From: CAZUYC01 sp964624475
GTDB lineage: Bacteria > Myxococcota_A > UBA9160 > SMWR01
Assembly: GCA_964624475.1 (NCBI GenBank)
Contig: CAZUYC010000132.1
Coordinates: forward strand, 1-64,000
Length of the DNA: 64,000 nucleotides
Direction: 5' to 3'
Below are positions 16,801-24,253 of the stretch, piece after piece. Position 1 is the first letter of the stretch. The number at the start of each line of letters is the position of its first letter. The notes below the pieces were generated by a model. The model did not search any database. It was not told the DNA's origin and saw only the letters and a program-made list of their open reading frames with translations. Both the position numbers and the translations under genes were made by a program.

Positions 16801-17148
16801 GACCCCGCGCAGGGTCGACGTAATGCTGCTGAACTGGGCCACGAGCGCGCGCCGGTCGCTGGCCGGATCGACGCGGAAGAGGAGCTTCGGAGCGCTCAGG
16901 AAGCCGCTCTCGGCGACGAGGAGCAGTCCGTCGCGGCCGACACCGAGGCCGCGCGGCTGGGTGATGGCGCCGCCGGTCGGGACGAGCACCGGCGCCATCG
17001 GCGCGGGCTCGCTCGGACGCAGCCGGTAGATCTGCCCCGTCGCGAGGCTCGTGACGAGCACGTCGCCAGGCGCGAGCTGCGCCGGTGCGGGCTTCGGAGC
17101 GAGGATCAGGGCGATCCCGAGGGCGGGAGCCATCCGCCAGGCTCGCAT
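13894..17148 (-). CDS. Secreted beta-propeller protein with thrombospondin type 3 repeats
   Basis: A 1084-residue protein. A signal peptide (MRAWRMAPALGIALILAPKP, cleaved near APAQ) leads to an NHL/SMP30-like propeller over about 30-660, shown by recurring GIAVADDGTLYVADN and VFRIDPGSG patterns. About 11 thrombospondin type 3 repeats follow (about 665-1015), each like DNCP..ANPDQ..DTD..GDACD, a Ca2+-binding Asp-rich module. Two dockerin/EF-hand-like units (DYDDDGVIGGTDLRALGRAFG-type) close the protein. Start ATG 17148 has GGGAG nine bases upstream. It is convergent with lolD and divergent from bamA. Probably outer-surface or extracellular; function unknown. Confidence 0.88.
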   Translation of the reverse strand: MRAWRMAPALGIALILAPKPAPAQLAPGDVLVTSLATGQIYRLRPSEPAPMAPVLVPTGGAITQPRGLGVGRDGLLLVAESGFLSAPKLLFRVDPASDRRALVAQFSSITSTLRGVAPAKDGRVFVADPGAVPITEPPLTPIRGITFFPVIAEVGLRNGVPAGGVVAGCSAAIPGVIDCGHLFFPSAVAIASDSPQELILLVADAGRPDPSAPGRIDQAVVRVFPDRPLDPGINDEIFCDSNLFATPRALAIDRSPGHEGSVLVTDSGDATLTPPREARIFRVPAAGCEPDGSIETVASGSGLLRPVGIAVADDGTLYVADNLADTVFRIDPGSGIPTALSTPGSVDGAWDLQIYAPDPSELFVADAATDEVLGIVPGATAPCLLASGGSLLQPAGLSVLDATLRKVVVADTGSAAVIAADAGPHSCAPPGAQTIVSQDRRLKAPTSASPERGGTSYLVTDRGDALADPAVIRVDPSSSSPDNQSLVAWGNLLVEPVAGAVASDGRLIVLDAGSDDVPARLLAIDPDPEPGVDPQSVLYSGLPLRKPVAIALDPPDGTLVVADAGNPSADPAVPPAVFRFVSTPTGLVPLTVTADGDLDSPAGVAVDIDRSILVSSGPSGLGPIVRVDALTGLQTGVPDAGAGLQEPTGIGITSDLDFDGVADTRDNCLGVINADQENLDGDPYGNACDPDDDGDGSPDPADGVLAPDKCPKIADDQGDGDADGLGDACDNCPEDANPDQANSDTDTLGDACDDDGDLDDDGILDGADNCPVNANAHQDDADMDGVGDACDDQDGDAILDLVDNCAGVFNPDQTDTNADAVGDFCDDDDDEDTILDAADNCSVAANANQTDSDGDGFGDACDTNDDRDGDMILDAVDNCVVAANTNQSDPDGDGRGDACDNCPTADNPDQANSDTDALGNACDDNDDGDTILDASDNCPVTANESQGDLDDGDGIGSACDKCRTLSNADQLDADGDGFGDACDNCSALANDQRDTNGDGIGNACDADYDDDGVIGGTDLRALGRAFGAVRGGAGPAYDEDVDGNGDGAIGGPELLLLFSSFGDPPGPSGRCPSDGSSAGCPPAP
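14110..15160 (-). repeat. Tandem coding repeats of the TSP3 domain
   Basis: Roughly 11 degenerate units of about 70-110 bases, dominated by GTCGTC/GTTGTC on the plus strand (Asp codons on the minus strand). The periodicity follows the calcium-binding protein repeats; units vary in length and sequence. Confidence 0.85.
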
Positions 17149-17210
17149 CGCGATGGTCTCCCGTCGACTGCTGCGGCGCCACGATCGCTGAGCCGCCTGC
17201 CGCGTCCGGC

Positions 17211-17216
17211 ATCATA
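17211..17216 (-). promoter_or_regulatory. Possible -10 element of the TSP3-protein gene
   Basis: TATGAT on the minus strand (5 of 6 to consensus), 62 bases upstream of the start. No convincing -35 was found at 17 bases, so this is weak. Confidence 0.25.
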
Positions 17217-17255
17217 ACCCTTCGACGGGAAAAAGGAAATCAGTTGGGACGGGGC

Positions 17256-17284
17256 TTGTCACCCCGGTGGGCTGCGCCTAGACT
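17256..17284 (+). promoter_or_regulatory. Predicted bamA operon promoter
   Basis: TTGTCA (-35, 5 of 6) and TAGACT (-10, 4 of 6) are separated by exactly 17 bases, 56 bases upstream of the bamA start in the divergent region with the TSP3-protein gene. It would drive bamA-skp-lpxA-lpxI-waaA-lpxK. Confidence 0.5.
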
Positions 17285-17340
17285 GCGCTGCGGCCCGGGC
17301 TCTCCCGTAGCCGGGCTCCCGGGATACAGCGGAGTCGCCA

Positions 17341-20300
17341 TTGCAGTGCGCCGCCCGCCACGCCCGCAGCGCGCGATCCGACTCGAGCGCGGCGGGCTGG
17401 CTCCTCTCGCTCCTGCTCGGGGTGGTGCTGTCGGCTCCCGCCGCGGCCCAGCCTGCTCCAGCGGGGCCGGGCGCAGCGAGCCCCGCCGTCGGGCCCGTCG
17501 TCGCCGTCCTCCCCTTCGAGGTGCACAGCGCGAAGCCGATCGGCGACCTCGGCGAGTCGCTCGCGAACCTCGTCCGCACCCGCCTCGCGGCGGGCGGTGG
17601 GATGGAGGTGCTGGCTCCGGCGACGGTCGCTGCGCGGCTCGCCCACACCCCGGGTGCCGGGGCGAGCGATGCGGCGCTGCGCGATGCCGCGCGCGAGCTC
17701 GGAGCCGACGCGGTCGTGACGGGGAGCCTCACGGAGCTCGCCGGGCACTTCAGCCTCGACGTGCGGCTCACCCCCGCGGCGGAAGGCGTGCGCAGCCAGT
17801 CGTTCGTGCTGACCGCCGACCGCGAGGAGGATCTGCTCGGCCGCGCCAACGAGGTGGCGGACGGCATCGTGGCGCGCGTCACGGCGGTCGCCGAGGCCCG
17901 GGTCGTCCGGGTCGAGATCGCGGGCGCCGACGAGCTCGAGCCCGGCCTGCGCGCGCGCCTCGCGACCCGCGAGGGCGAGCCCTACGAGGCCTCGCGCCTG
18001 CGCGAGGACCTCGCCCTGCTGCGCGCCGATCCGGGCCTCGCGAGCGCGAGCGCGGAGACGGAGCGCGGCCCCGACGGCGTCGTCGTGCGCTTCCAGGTGG
18101 TCCGCGCCGAGCGCCTGCTCGCGCCGCGCGCGGCCGGCCGCGGGCGCGACCTGGTGGCCGAGGTGCAGATCCGCGGCAACCGGCGCATCGAGGCCGACGC
18201 GATCCGAGCGCGGATCGGCACGCGCGCGGGCGCGCCCTACCGGAGCGCGCAAGTGGCCCGGGACGTGCGCGAGATCCACGCGCTCGGCTTCTTCCGCGAC
18301 GTGCGCGTGCTCACGGAGGACTCGAGCGAGGGCCGCATCGTGGTCTTCGAGGTCGAGGAGAACCCGGTGGTCCGCCAGATCTCGATCACGGGCAACGAGT
18401 CGGTCGACTCGGACAAGATCCGCGACGCGCTGACGCTCACCACGGGCTCGACCCTCGACTACCCGCTCCTCTTCGAGAACCGCGGCCGCATCGAGGGTCT
18501 CTACCGCGCCGAGGGTTTCTACCTCGCGGACGTGAGCTACGAGGTCGAGCCGCTCGGGGAGGCCTCCGTCGGGATCAGCTTCCTGGTCGACGAGGGCCGC
18601 AAGCTCAAGCTGCGCCGGGTCGACTTCGAGGGCAACCAGGCCTTCAGCGACGACGAGCTCCGCGAGGGCTTCCGCACCAAGACCTGGCACTGGTACTCGT
18701 ACGCCACCTCCTGGTTCGACCACTCCGGGACCTACTCGGAGCCGCTCTTCCTCCAGGACCTGAACGGCGTGCAGAAGAAGTACGGCGACGCGGGCTACCT
18801 CCAGGTGCAGGTCGGCGAGCCGACCGTCGTGCCCTCCCCGGACGGGATCGACGTCACGGTCTCGATCGAGGAGGGCCGGCTCTTCCGCGTCGGCGAGATC
18901 GACGTGGCGGGCGACGAGACCGTCGACATCGACGCGGTGCGCAAGCTCCTCCAGCTCGAGCCGGGCGCGGTCTTCAACCGGAGCTTCCTCTCCGAGGACG
19001 TCCGCGCGCTCACGGAGCACTACGGAGACCGCGGCTACTACTTCGCGAGCGTGACGCCGCAGACCAGCCTCTTGCCGGATCGCGAGGAGGTCGACGTCGC
19101 CTTCCAGATCCGCAAGGGGCCGCTCTACTTCATCCGCGAGATCGACATCTCCGGCAACACGATCACGGTGGATCCGGTGATCCGCCGGGAGGTCCAGATC
19201 GCCGAGGGGCAGCTCTACTCGCAGCGGCAGGTCCAGCTCTCGCGGGCGCGGATCGAGCAGCTCGGCTTCTTCGAGGAGGTGAACGTCGAGATGGAGCCGA
19301 CCGACCAGCCGGAGCAGCTCGACATGAAGGTGGGGCTGGTCGAGCGGCCCACCGGCTCCTTCTCCTTCGGCGCGGGCTACTCCTCGCAGGACGGCTTCGT
19401 GGGGACCGGATCGCTGGCGACGACCAACCTCTTCGGGCGCGGCTACGCGGTGAACTTCTCGGCGGACGTGGGCTCGCAGACGCAGCGCTTCTTCGTGAAC
19501 TTCTCCGATCCCTACTTCCTGGGCAGCGATTTCGAGGTCGGGGTGACCGGCTTCCGCACGAGCCTCCGCTACGAGTCCTTCGATCAGACGCAGACCGGCG
19601 GCGAGTTCGTGCTCGGCCACGCCCTGACCGAGGACAACCGCTCGCGGGGCTGGCTCCGCTACAGCTTCGCGAGCCGGAAGGTGAACGAGGACCAGGACGT
19701 GAACGCCGCGTCGCTGATCCTGCGCGAGCTCTTCGCGGGGAGCCTCACCACGAGCCTGCTCGGGCTCTCGTTCAGCACCGACACGCGCGACGACCGGCTG
19801 GCGCCGACCAAGGGGCTGCGCCTGGGCGGCGCGATCGAGGGCGCCGGGCTCGGCGGCTTCGCCCGCTTCCTGCGCGCGGAGGTGCGGGCGAGCTGGTACC
19901 TCGGCGCGCCGCGCTGGCTGCTCGAGCGCTCGACCTTCGTGCTGGGGACGCGGGTCGGCTGGGCGCTGCCGTTCAACACGATCGGCGACTTCGAGCTGCC
20001 CGAGGCCGCGAACATCCCGACCAACGGCACGATCGCCGGGCTCGACGAGATCGACACCGACCTCGAGCTCCCGCTCTCGGAGCGCTACTTCCTCGGCGGG
20101 CTCGGGGCCTTCCAGCTGCGCGGGTTCAAGGCGCGCTCCGTGGGCCCGCGCCGCGCGATCCTCTACGAGAGCACCGTGGCCACCCAGCAGGGCATCTTCG
20201 TGCCGGTGGGGAGCAGCGTGGTCGGCTTCGACGCCGACGGCAACCCGCGAACGGATCCGCTCGACCCCGAGATCGTGAACTATGGTGCCATCTGCACGCC

Positions 20301-20655
20301 GCCCGCGACCGTGTGCAACGAGCTCTCGAACACGCAGAACGACGACTTCGCGGAGCTCGAACAGACCGACGTGATCGGCGGCAACAAGTTCATCTCCAAC
20401 AGCATCGAGTACCGCTTCCCCATCTCGGAGACCCTGGGGCTCCAGGGCCTGGTCTTCTTCGACACCGGCAACGCCTTCGCCGAGGACGAGGACAACCTGT
20501 TCGACGTCACCGAGTGGCGCTACGGTACCGGGGTGGGGGTCCAGTGGTTCTCGCCCTTCGGGCCGCTGGGCGTGGTCCTCGGCTTCCCGCTGGACCGCCT
20601 CTCCGTGGAGGATTCCCCGGTCTTCGAGTTCTCCGTGGGCGGGCGCGACTTCTAG
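17341..20655 (+). CDS. bamA: BamA outer-membrane assembly factor with extra N-terminal domains
   Basis: A 1104-residue Omp85 protein that folds and inserts outer-membrane beta-barrels. The TTG start is chosen because GGAG lies six bases upstream and a signal peptide (LLSLLLGVVLSAPAAAQ) follows. Residues about 50-170 (VVAVLPFEVHSAKPIGDLGE) resemble the TolB-N/FlgO-type fold of periplasmic proteins. Then come six POTRA-like units starting near residues 185, 269, 342, 420, 513 and 594, each with a I.GN..-type strand. The barrel runs from about 670 and ends VGGRDF with a terminal Phe. Usual BamA has five POTRAs and about 800 residues, so both the first domain and one POTRA are extra. skp follows. 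Confidence 0.93.
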   Translation: MQCAARHARSARSDSSAAGWLLSLLLGVVLSAPAAAQPAPAGPGAASPAVGPVVAVLPFEVHSAKPIGDLGESLANLVRTRLAAGGGMEVLAPATVAARLAHTPGAGASDAALRDAARELGADAVVTGSLTELAGHFSLDVRLTPAAEGVRSQSFVLTADREEDLLGRANEVADGIVARVTAVAEARVVRVEIAGADELEPGLRARLATREGEPYEASRLREDLALLRADPGLASASAETERGPDGVVVRFQVVRAERLLAPRAAGRGRDLVAEVQIRGNRRIEADAIRARIGTRAGAPYRSAQVARDVREIHALGFFRDVRVLTEDSSEGRIVVFEVEENPVVRQISITGNESVDSDKIRDALTLTTGSTLDYPLLFENRGRIEGLYRAEGFYLADVSYEVEPLGEASVGISFLVDEGRKLKLRRVDFEGNQAFSDDELREGFRTKTWHWYSYATSWFDHSGTYSEPLFLQDLNGVQKKYGDAGYLQVQVGEPTVVPSPDGIDVTVSIEEGRLFRVGEIDVAGDETVDIDAVRKLLQLEPGAVFNRSFLSEDVRALTEHYGDRGYYFASVTPQTSLLPDREEVDVAFQIRKGPLYFIREIDISGNTITVDPVIRREVQIAEGQLYSQRQVQLSRARIEQLGFFEEVNVEMEPTDQPEQLDMKVGLVERPTGSFSFGAGYSSQDGFVGTGSLATTNLFGRGYAVNFSADVGSQTQRFFVNFSDPYFLGSDFEVGVTGFRTSLRYESFDQTQTGGEFVLGHALTEDNRSRGWLRYSFASRKVNEDQDVNAASLILRELFAGSLTTSLLGLSFSTDTRDDRLAPTKGLRLGGAIEGAGLGGFARFLRAEVRASWYLGAPRWLLERSTFVLGTRVGWALPFNTIGDFELPEAANIPTNGTIAGLDEIDTDLELPLSERYFLGGLGAFQLRGFKARSVGPRRAILYESTVATQQGIFVPVGSSVVGFDADGNPRTDPLDPEIVNYGAICTPPATVCNELSNTQNDDFAELEQTDVIGGNKFISNSIEYRFPISETLGLQGLVFFDTGNAFAEDEDNLFDVTEWRYGTGVGVQWFSPFGPLGVVLGFPLDRLSVEDSPVFEFSVGGRDF

Positions 20656-20694
20656 GCCCGGCCTCCGGCCCCCGGTCCCCGAACGGGCCGGAAC

Positions 20695-20720
20695 GACGAA
20701 CCGACGAACCAGGACGAACC
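20695..20720 (+). repeat. Triple GACGAACC direct repeat
   Basis: Three copies of GACGAACC (20695-20702, 20703-20710, 20713-20720) lie in the 81-base bamA-skp gap, just upstream of the skp ribosome site GAGAGG. Could be chance slippage or a small regulatory site. Confidence 0.4.
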
Positions 20721-20736
20721 AGAGAGGTGGGCTTCG

Positions 20737-21264
20737 ATGAAGGTACACAGGACGCTGGCGCTGGCGGCGCTCGCCGCCATCCTGGTCTGGATCACGGCGG
20801 CCTCGGAGCCGGAGGCCATCAAGATCGGCGTGGTCGACCTCGAGCAGGCGATCAGCTCCACCGAGGAGGGAAAGGCGGCCCGCGAGGAGTTCGCGCGCAA
20901 GCAGCGCGAGGCGGAGGCGCGTGTCCAGCCGATGCTGGAGCGCTATCGCGCCCTCGAGGAGGAGCTCAAGACGAAGAAGTTCGTGCTGGCCGACGAGGCG
21001 CTCTACCAGAAGCAGCTCGACCTCGCGGAGATGCGCAACGAGATCCAGAGCAAGATGCGCGAGGTCGAGGGGCAGCTCCAGGTCGACCAGAAGCGCCTCG
21101 AGGGGCCGCTCGTGCAGAAGCTCGAGGCGATCATCGGGGATTTCGGGAAGTCGCAGGGCTTCACGCTGATCCTCCGCCGCGGCGCGCCGGGGGTGCTCTA
21201 TACCCGCGAGGCGCTCGACGTGACGGAGCTCGTGATCGAGCGGTACAACAAGAAGAAGAGCTGA
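20737..21264 (+). CDS. skp: Skp/OmpH periplasmic chaperone
   Basis: A 175-residue protein. Skp trimers hold unfolded outer-membrane proteins in the periplasm for BamA. A signal peptide (about 1-27) is followed by the family's first strand IKIGVVDLEQAISSTEEGK, a long charged coiled-coil hairpin (about 50-135), and a C-terminal strand and helix with GFTLILRRGAPGVLY. ATG 20737 has GAGAGG nine bases upstream. Lying between bamA and lpxA is the usual neighbourhood, although lpxD and fabZ, which often follow skp, are absent. Confidence 0.93.
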   Translation: MKVHRTLALAALAAILVWITAASEPEAIKIGVVDLEQAISSTEEGKAAREEFARKQREAEARVQPMLERYRALEEELKTKKFVLADEALYQKQLDLAEMRNEIQSKMREVEGQLQVDQKRLEGPLVQKLEAIIGDFGKSQGFTLILRRGAPGVLYTREALDVTELVIERYNKKKS

Positions 21265-21278
21265 GCCGCGGAGGGTCC

Positions 21279-22052
21279 GTGGCGCGCATCCACCCGACGG
21301 CCGTCGTCGACCCCAGGGCGAAGCTCGCCGACGACGTGGAGCTCGGCCCCTACTGCGTGGTGGGCGGCGACGTCGAGCTCGGCGACCGGGTGGTCGTCGG
21401 CTCCCACGTCGTGATCGTCGGGCGCACGGCGATCGGCCCGCGCACCCGTATCTTCCCCTTCTGCGTGATCGGAGAGGCGCCCCAGGTGGAGGGCGCGGAG
21501 GGCGGAAGCGGGCTCGCGATCGGAGCCGACAACGTCGTCCGCGAGTTCTCGTCGATCCACGCCGGGAGCGCCGCCGGCCCGGGCCAGACGCGGATCGGCG
21601 ACGGGAACTTCCTGCTCAACAACGTCCACGTGGCCCACGACTGCCAGATCGGGGACCACTGCATCCTGGCGAGCCTCTCCGCGCTCGCCGGCCACGTCGT
21701 GATCGAGGACCACGCGGTGCTCGGCGCCATGGTGGGCGTGCACCAGTTCTGCCGCATCGGCGAGCACTCCTTCACCGGCGCCGGGACGCGGCTCTCGAAG
21801 GACGTGCTCCCGTTCTCGCGCGTCGCGGGGCGGCGGGCGCACTTCATCGGCGTGAACGGCGTCGGGCTGCGCCGGCGCGGCTTCGCCCCCGAGAAGGTCG
21901 CGGAGCTCAAGCACGTCTTCCACCTGCTCTTCCACGCGAAGCTGCGCCTCGCGCCGGCGCTCGAGCGAGTGGCGCGCGAGCACGCGGGCTCCCCCGAGGT
22001 CCTGCGCCTGCTCCGCTTCGTCGCTGCCTCGCGGCGCGGGATCACGCGCTAG
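21279..22052 (+). CDS. lpxA: UDP-N-acetylglucosamine acyltransferase
   Basis: A 257-residue enzyme, normal for LpxA (about 260). It carries out the first step of lipid A synthesis, transferring a 3-hydroxyacyl chain from ACP to UDP-GlcNAc in the cytoplasm. Left-handed beta-helix hexapeptides run through residues 1-190, and the catalytic His is about residue 120 in NNVHVAHDCQIGDHC. MVGVHQFCRIGEHSFTGAGT and the C-terminal helical part (GLRRRGFAPEKVAELK) are LpxA signatures, not LpxD. The start is GTG 21279 with GGAGG just upstream. It abuts lpxI directly (TAG then GTG). Confidence 0.95.
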   Translation: MARIHPTAVVDPRAKLADDVELGPYCVVGGDVELGDRVVVGSHVVIVGRTAIGPRTRIFPFCVIGEAPQVEGAEGGSGLAIGADNVVREFSSIHAGSAAGPGQTRIGDGNFLLNNVHVAHDCQIGDHCILASLSALAGHVVIEDHAVLGAMVGVHQFCRIGEHSFTGAGTRLSKDVLPFSRVAGRRAHFIGVNGVGLRRRGFAPEKVAELKHVFHLLFHAKLRLAPALERVAREHAGSPEVLRLLRFVAASRRGITR

Positions 22053-22988
22053 GTGACGGATCGCCGCGAGCAAGGCCGCGTAGCGGCCGCGCAGCGAGGC
22101 GGAGGCGAGCGGAGCTCTCTCGGGCTGATCGCGGGGCGCGGGCTGCTACCGCTCGAGGTGGCGTGCGCCGCGCGGCGCGCCGGGCGAAGCGTCGCCGCCG
22201 TCGGTTTTCGGGACGAGACGGACCCGCGGGTCGCCGAGTGCACCGACGCGCTCGTCTGGGTGCGCCCCGGCGAGGTGGGCGCGATCCTCGACGCCTTCGC
22301 CGCGGCCGGCGTCGAGGAGGCGGTCCTCGCGGGCGCGGTCCCGAAGGCCGCGCTCTGGGGCGATCCGGCTCGGCTCGGCGCGGACGCTCGGGGGCAGGCG
22401 CTCCTCGCGAGGCTGCGGGATCGGCACGATGGATCGATCCTGGCGGGTGTGGCAGAGGTGCTCGGCGGGCGCGGCATCCGCCTGCTGGGTCAGGCGGAGC
22501 TCGTGCCCGGGCTCGTGGGCGGCGCGGGCCCGCTAGGGCGCCTGCGGCCGACGCCGGCGCAGCTCGCCGACGCGGCCTTCGCCTGGCCCCTCGCGCGGGC
22601 GCTCGCACGGCTCGGCCTCGGCCAGACCCTGGTCGTGAAGGACCGGGCGGTCCTCGCCGTCGAGGCCGCCGAGGGGACGGACGCGGCGATCCGGCGCGCG
22701 GGCGCGATCGCGCCGGGCGCCGTCGTGGTGAAGCGCGCGCGGCCCGGCCAGGATCCCCGCTTCGACCTTCCCGCCGTGGGGCCCGACACGCTCGCCGCAA
22801 TGCGCGACGCCGGGGCCTGCGCGCTCGTCTTCGAGGCGGGCACGACCCTGATCCTGGGTCGCGCCGCGCTCGTCGCCGCGGCCGATGCGCACGGCATCGC
22901 CGTCTTCGGATCGAGGGCGAGGCCGCGCAGCGAGCCGCGAGCCGGCGCCGCCTTGCGCGGGGATCCGGGCGCCACGGCCGGGAGCTAG
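22053..22988 (+). CDS. lpxI: UDP-2,3-diacylglucosamine pyrophosphatase, LpxI type
   Basis: A 311-residue protein of the DUF1009/LpxI family, which hydrolyses UDP-2,3-diacylglucosamine to lipid X and replaces LpxH in many alpha- and deltaproteobacteria. After the leader, LGLIAGRGLLPLEVACAARRAG starts the N-terminal domain. The C-terminal domain carries GQTLVVKDRAVLAVEAAEGTD, VVKRARPGQDPRFDLPAVGPDT and AGTTLILGRAAL. Residues 6-21 (EQGRVAAAQRGGGERSS) are a translated repeat copy, and the C-terminal tail contains a partial copy (RPRSEPRAG). No lpxB is visible in the window. Confidence 0.93.
   Translation: MTDRREQGRVAAAQRGGGERSSLGLIAGRGLLPLEVACAARRAGRSVAAVGFRDETDPRVAECTDALVWVRPGEVGAILDAFAAAGVEEAVLAGAVPKAALWGDPARLGADARGQALLARLRDRHDGSILAGVAEVLGGRGIRLLGQAELVPGLVGGAGPLGRLRPTPAQLADAAFAWPLARALARLGLGQTLVVKDRAVLAVEAAEGTDAAIRRAGAIAPGAVVVKRARPGQDPRFDLPAVGPDTLAAMRDAGACALVFEAGTTLILGRAALVAAADAHGIAVFGSRARPRSEPRAGAALRGDPGATAGS
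22068..22115 (+). repeat. Dispersed GC-rich palindromic repeat, copy 9
   Basis: GAGCAAGGCCGC, GTA turn, GCGGCC, then GCGCAGCGAGGCGGAGGCG and AGCGGAGC. It begins five codons after the lpxI start and is read in the same frame as the copies in lnt and the 33.4-kb GT2. Confidence 0.78.
22919..22944 (+). repeat. Dispersed GC-rich repeat, copy 10 (partial)
   Basis: GAGGCCGCGCAGCGAGCCGC followed by GAGC. It encodes part of the LpxI C-terminal tail and lacks the left palindrome arm. Confidence 0.45.
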
Positions 22989-23011
22989 CGGCCCTGGGCC
23001 CGGCCCGACAC

Positions 23012-24253
23012 GTGCTCGCCGCCGTCGCGGCCGCCGGCGCCCTGCCGCTCGCGGCCGGCGCGCTCTGCCTGCGGCGAAGCCTCCGGATCGGCGCGCGCGA
23101 GCGGCTCGGCCTCCATCCCCGGCGCGCGCCGGGCGCGGTCTGGATCCACGCCGCGAGCGTGGGCGAGATCCTGGCCGCGGCGCGGCTCGTCGACGAGCTG
23201 CGCGCCGGCGGACACACGGTGGTGACGAGCAGCGTCACGCCCTCCGGGCGCGAGGTGATGCGCCGGCTCCGGCCCGAGGTCGGCTGCCACATCGCGCCGC
23301 TCGACCACCCGTGGTGCGTCGCGGCCGCGCTCGCACGGACGCGCCCGGCGGCGCTCGTGCTGGTCGAGACCGAGCTCTGGCCGTGCTGGATCGCGGCGGC
23401 CCATCGCGGCGGCGTCCCCGTCGCCCTCGTCTCCGGCCGGATCTCCGACCGCTCCTACGCCCGCTACCGGCGCCTCTCGTGGCTGCTGCGGCCGACCCTC
23501 GGCCGGCTCGCCGCGATCGGCGCGCGGGGCCCCGCGGACGCGGAGCGCTTCCGCGCGCTCGGCGCGCGGCCGGAGCGCGTCTCGGTGACCGGCGACCTGA
23601 AGCTCGAGGTCGATCCCGAGCCCGCCCCCGTCCCGCCGGAGCTCGACTTCGTCCTCGCCGGCGCCCCGCTGCTGGTCGCCGGGAGCACCCACGCGGGCGA
23701 GGAGGAGGCGGTGCTCGCCGCCCTCGCGGAGGCCGAGCGCGCCGGGCTCGCCGCCGCGCTGGTCGTGGCGCCGCGCCATCGCGATCGCGCCGCCGAGGTG
23801 GCCCGCCTCGTGCGCCGGAGCGGCCGGCGCCTGCGCCGTCGCTCGAGCCCGGGCGAGCGGCCGCTGCGCGCGGGCGAGGTGCTGCTGCTCGACACGCTCG
23901 GCGAGCTCCCCGCGCTCTGGCGCCGCGCCGACGTCGCCTTCGTCGGTGGGACACTCGTCGGTGTCGGCGGCCACAACATCCTCGAGCCGGTCTCCGCCGC
24001 GCGCCCGGTGATCTTCGGGCCGCACACCGCGAACGTCCGCCACGCCGTGGAGCTCGTGGTCGCGGCCGGGGCCGGCCTGCCGGTGGACGACGCCGCTGGG
24101 CTCGGGGCGGCGCTGTGCGCGCTCCTGCGCGACCCGGCCGGGGCGCGCGAGCGCGGCCGGCGCGGCCAGGAGGCGCTCCGGGTCCACCGCGGCAGCGCCG
24201 CGCGCGCCGCGGCGCTCGTGGAGTCGGTGCTGGCCCGGCCGCCCGGGCCATGA
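23012..24253 (+). CDS. waaA: Kdo transferase
   Basis: A 413-residue GT30 enzyme adding Kdo to lipid IVA from CMP-Kdo, at the inner face of the inner membrane. It has an N-terminal membrane anchor (about 1-20), ARERLGLHP, the hallmark HAASVGE (about residue 48), LVETELWPCWI, VSGRISDRSYARY, and the C-terminal GGTLVGVGGHNILEP plus FGPHTANVRHAVE. The start is GTG 23012, the first good start after the lpxI stop; no strong ribosome site is visible. It overlaps lpxK by ATGA. A Kdo-kinase-like gene nearby suggests that Kdo may be phosphorylated after addition. Confidence 0.95.
   Translation: MLAAVAAAGALPLAAGALCLRRSLRIGARERLGLHPRRAPGAVWIHAASVGEILAAARLVDELRAGGHTVVTSSVTPSGREVMRRLRPEVGCHIAPLDHPWCVAAALARTRPAALVLVETELWPCWIAAAHRGGVPVALVSGRISDRSYARYRRLSWLLRPTLGRLAAIGARGPADAERFRALGARPERVSVTGDLKLEVDPEPAPVPPELDFVLAGAPLLVAGSTHAGEEEAVLAALAEAERAGLAAALVVAPRHRDRAAEVARLVRRSGRRLRRRSSPGERPLRAGEVLLLDTLGELPALWRRADVAFVGGTLVGVGGHNILEPVSAARPVIFGPHTANVRHAVELVVAAGAGLPVDDAAGLGAALCALLRDPAGARERGRRGQEALRVHRGSAARAAALVESVLARPPGP

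Noticed and set aside
13831..17217. Plus-strand open frame of over 1100 codons antisense to the TSP3-repeat gene
   Set aside because: It has Val/Gly/Asp low-complexity repeats that mirror the Asp codons of the real gene, and no signal peptide or domain; the minus-strand product has a signal peptide and recognisable repeats.
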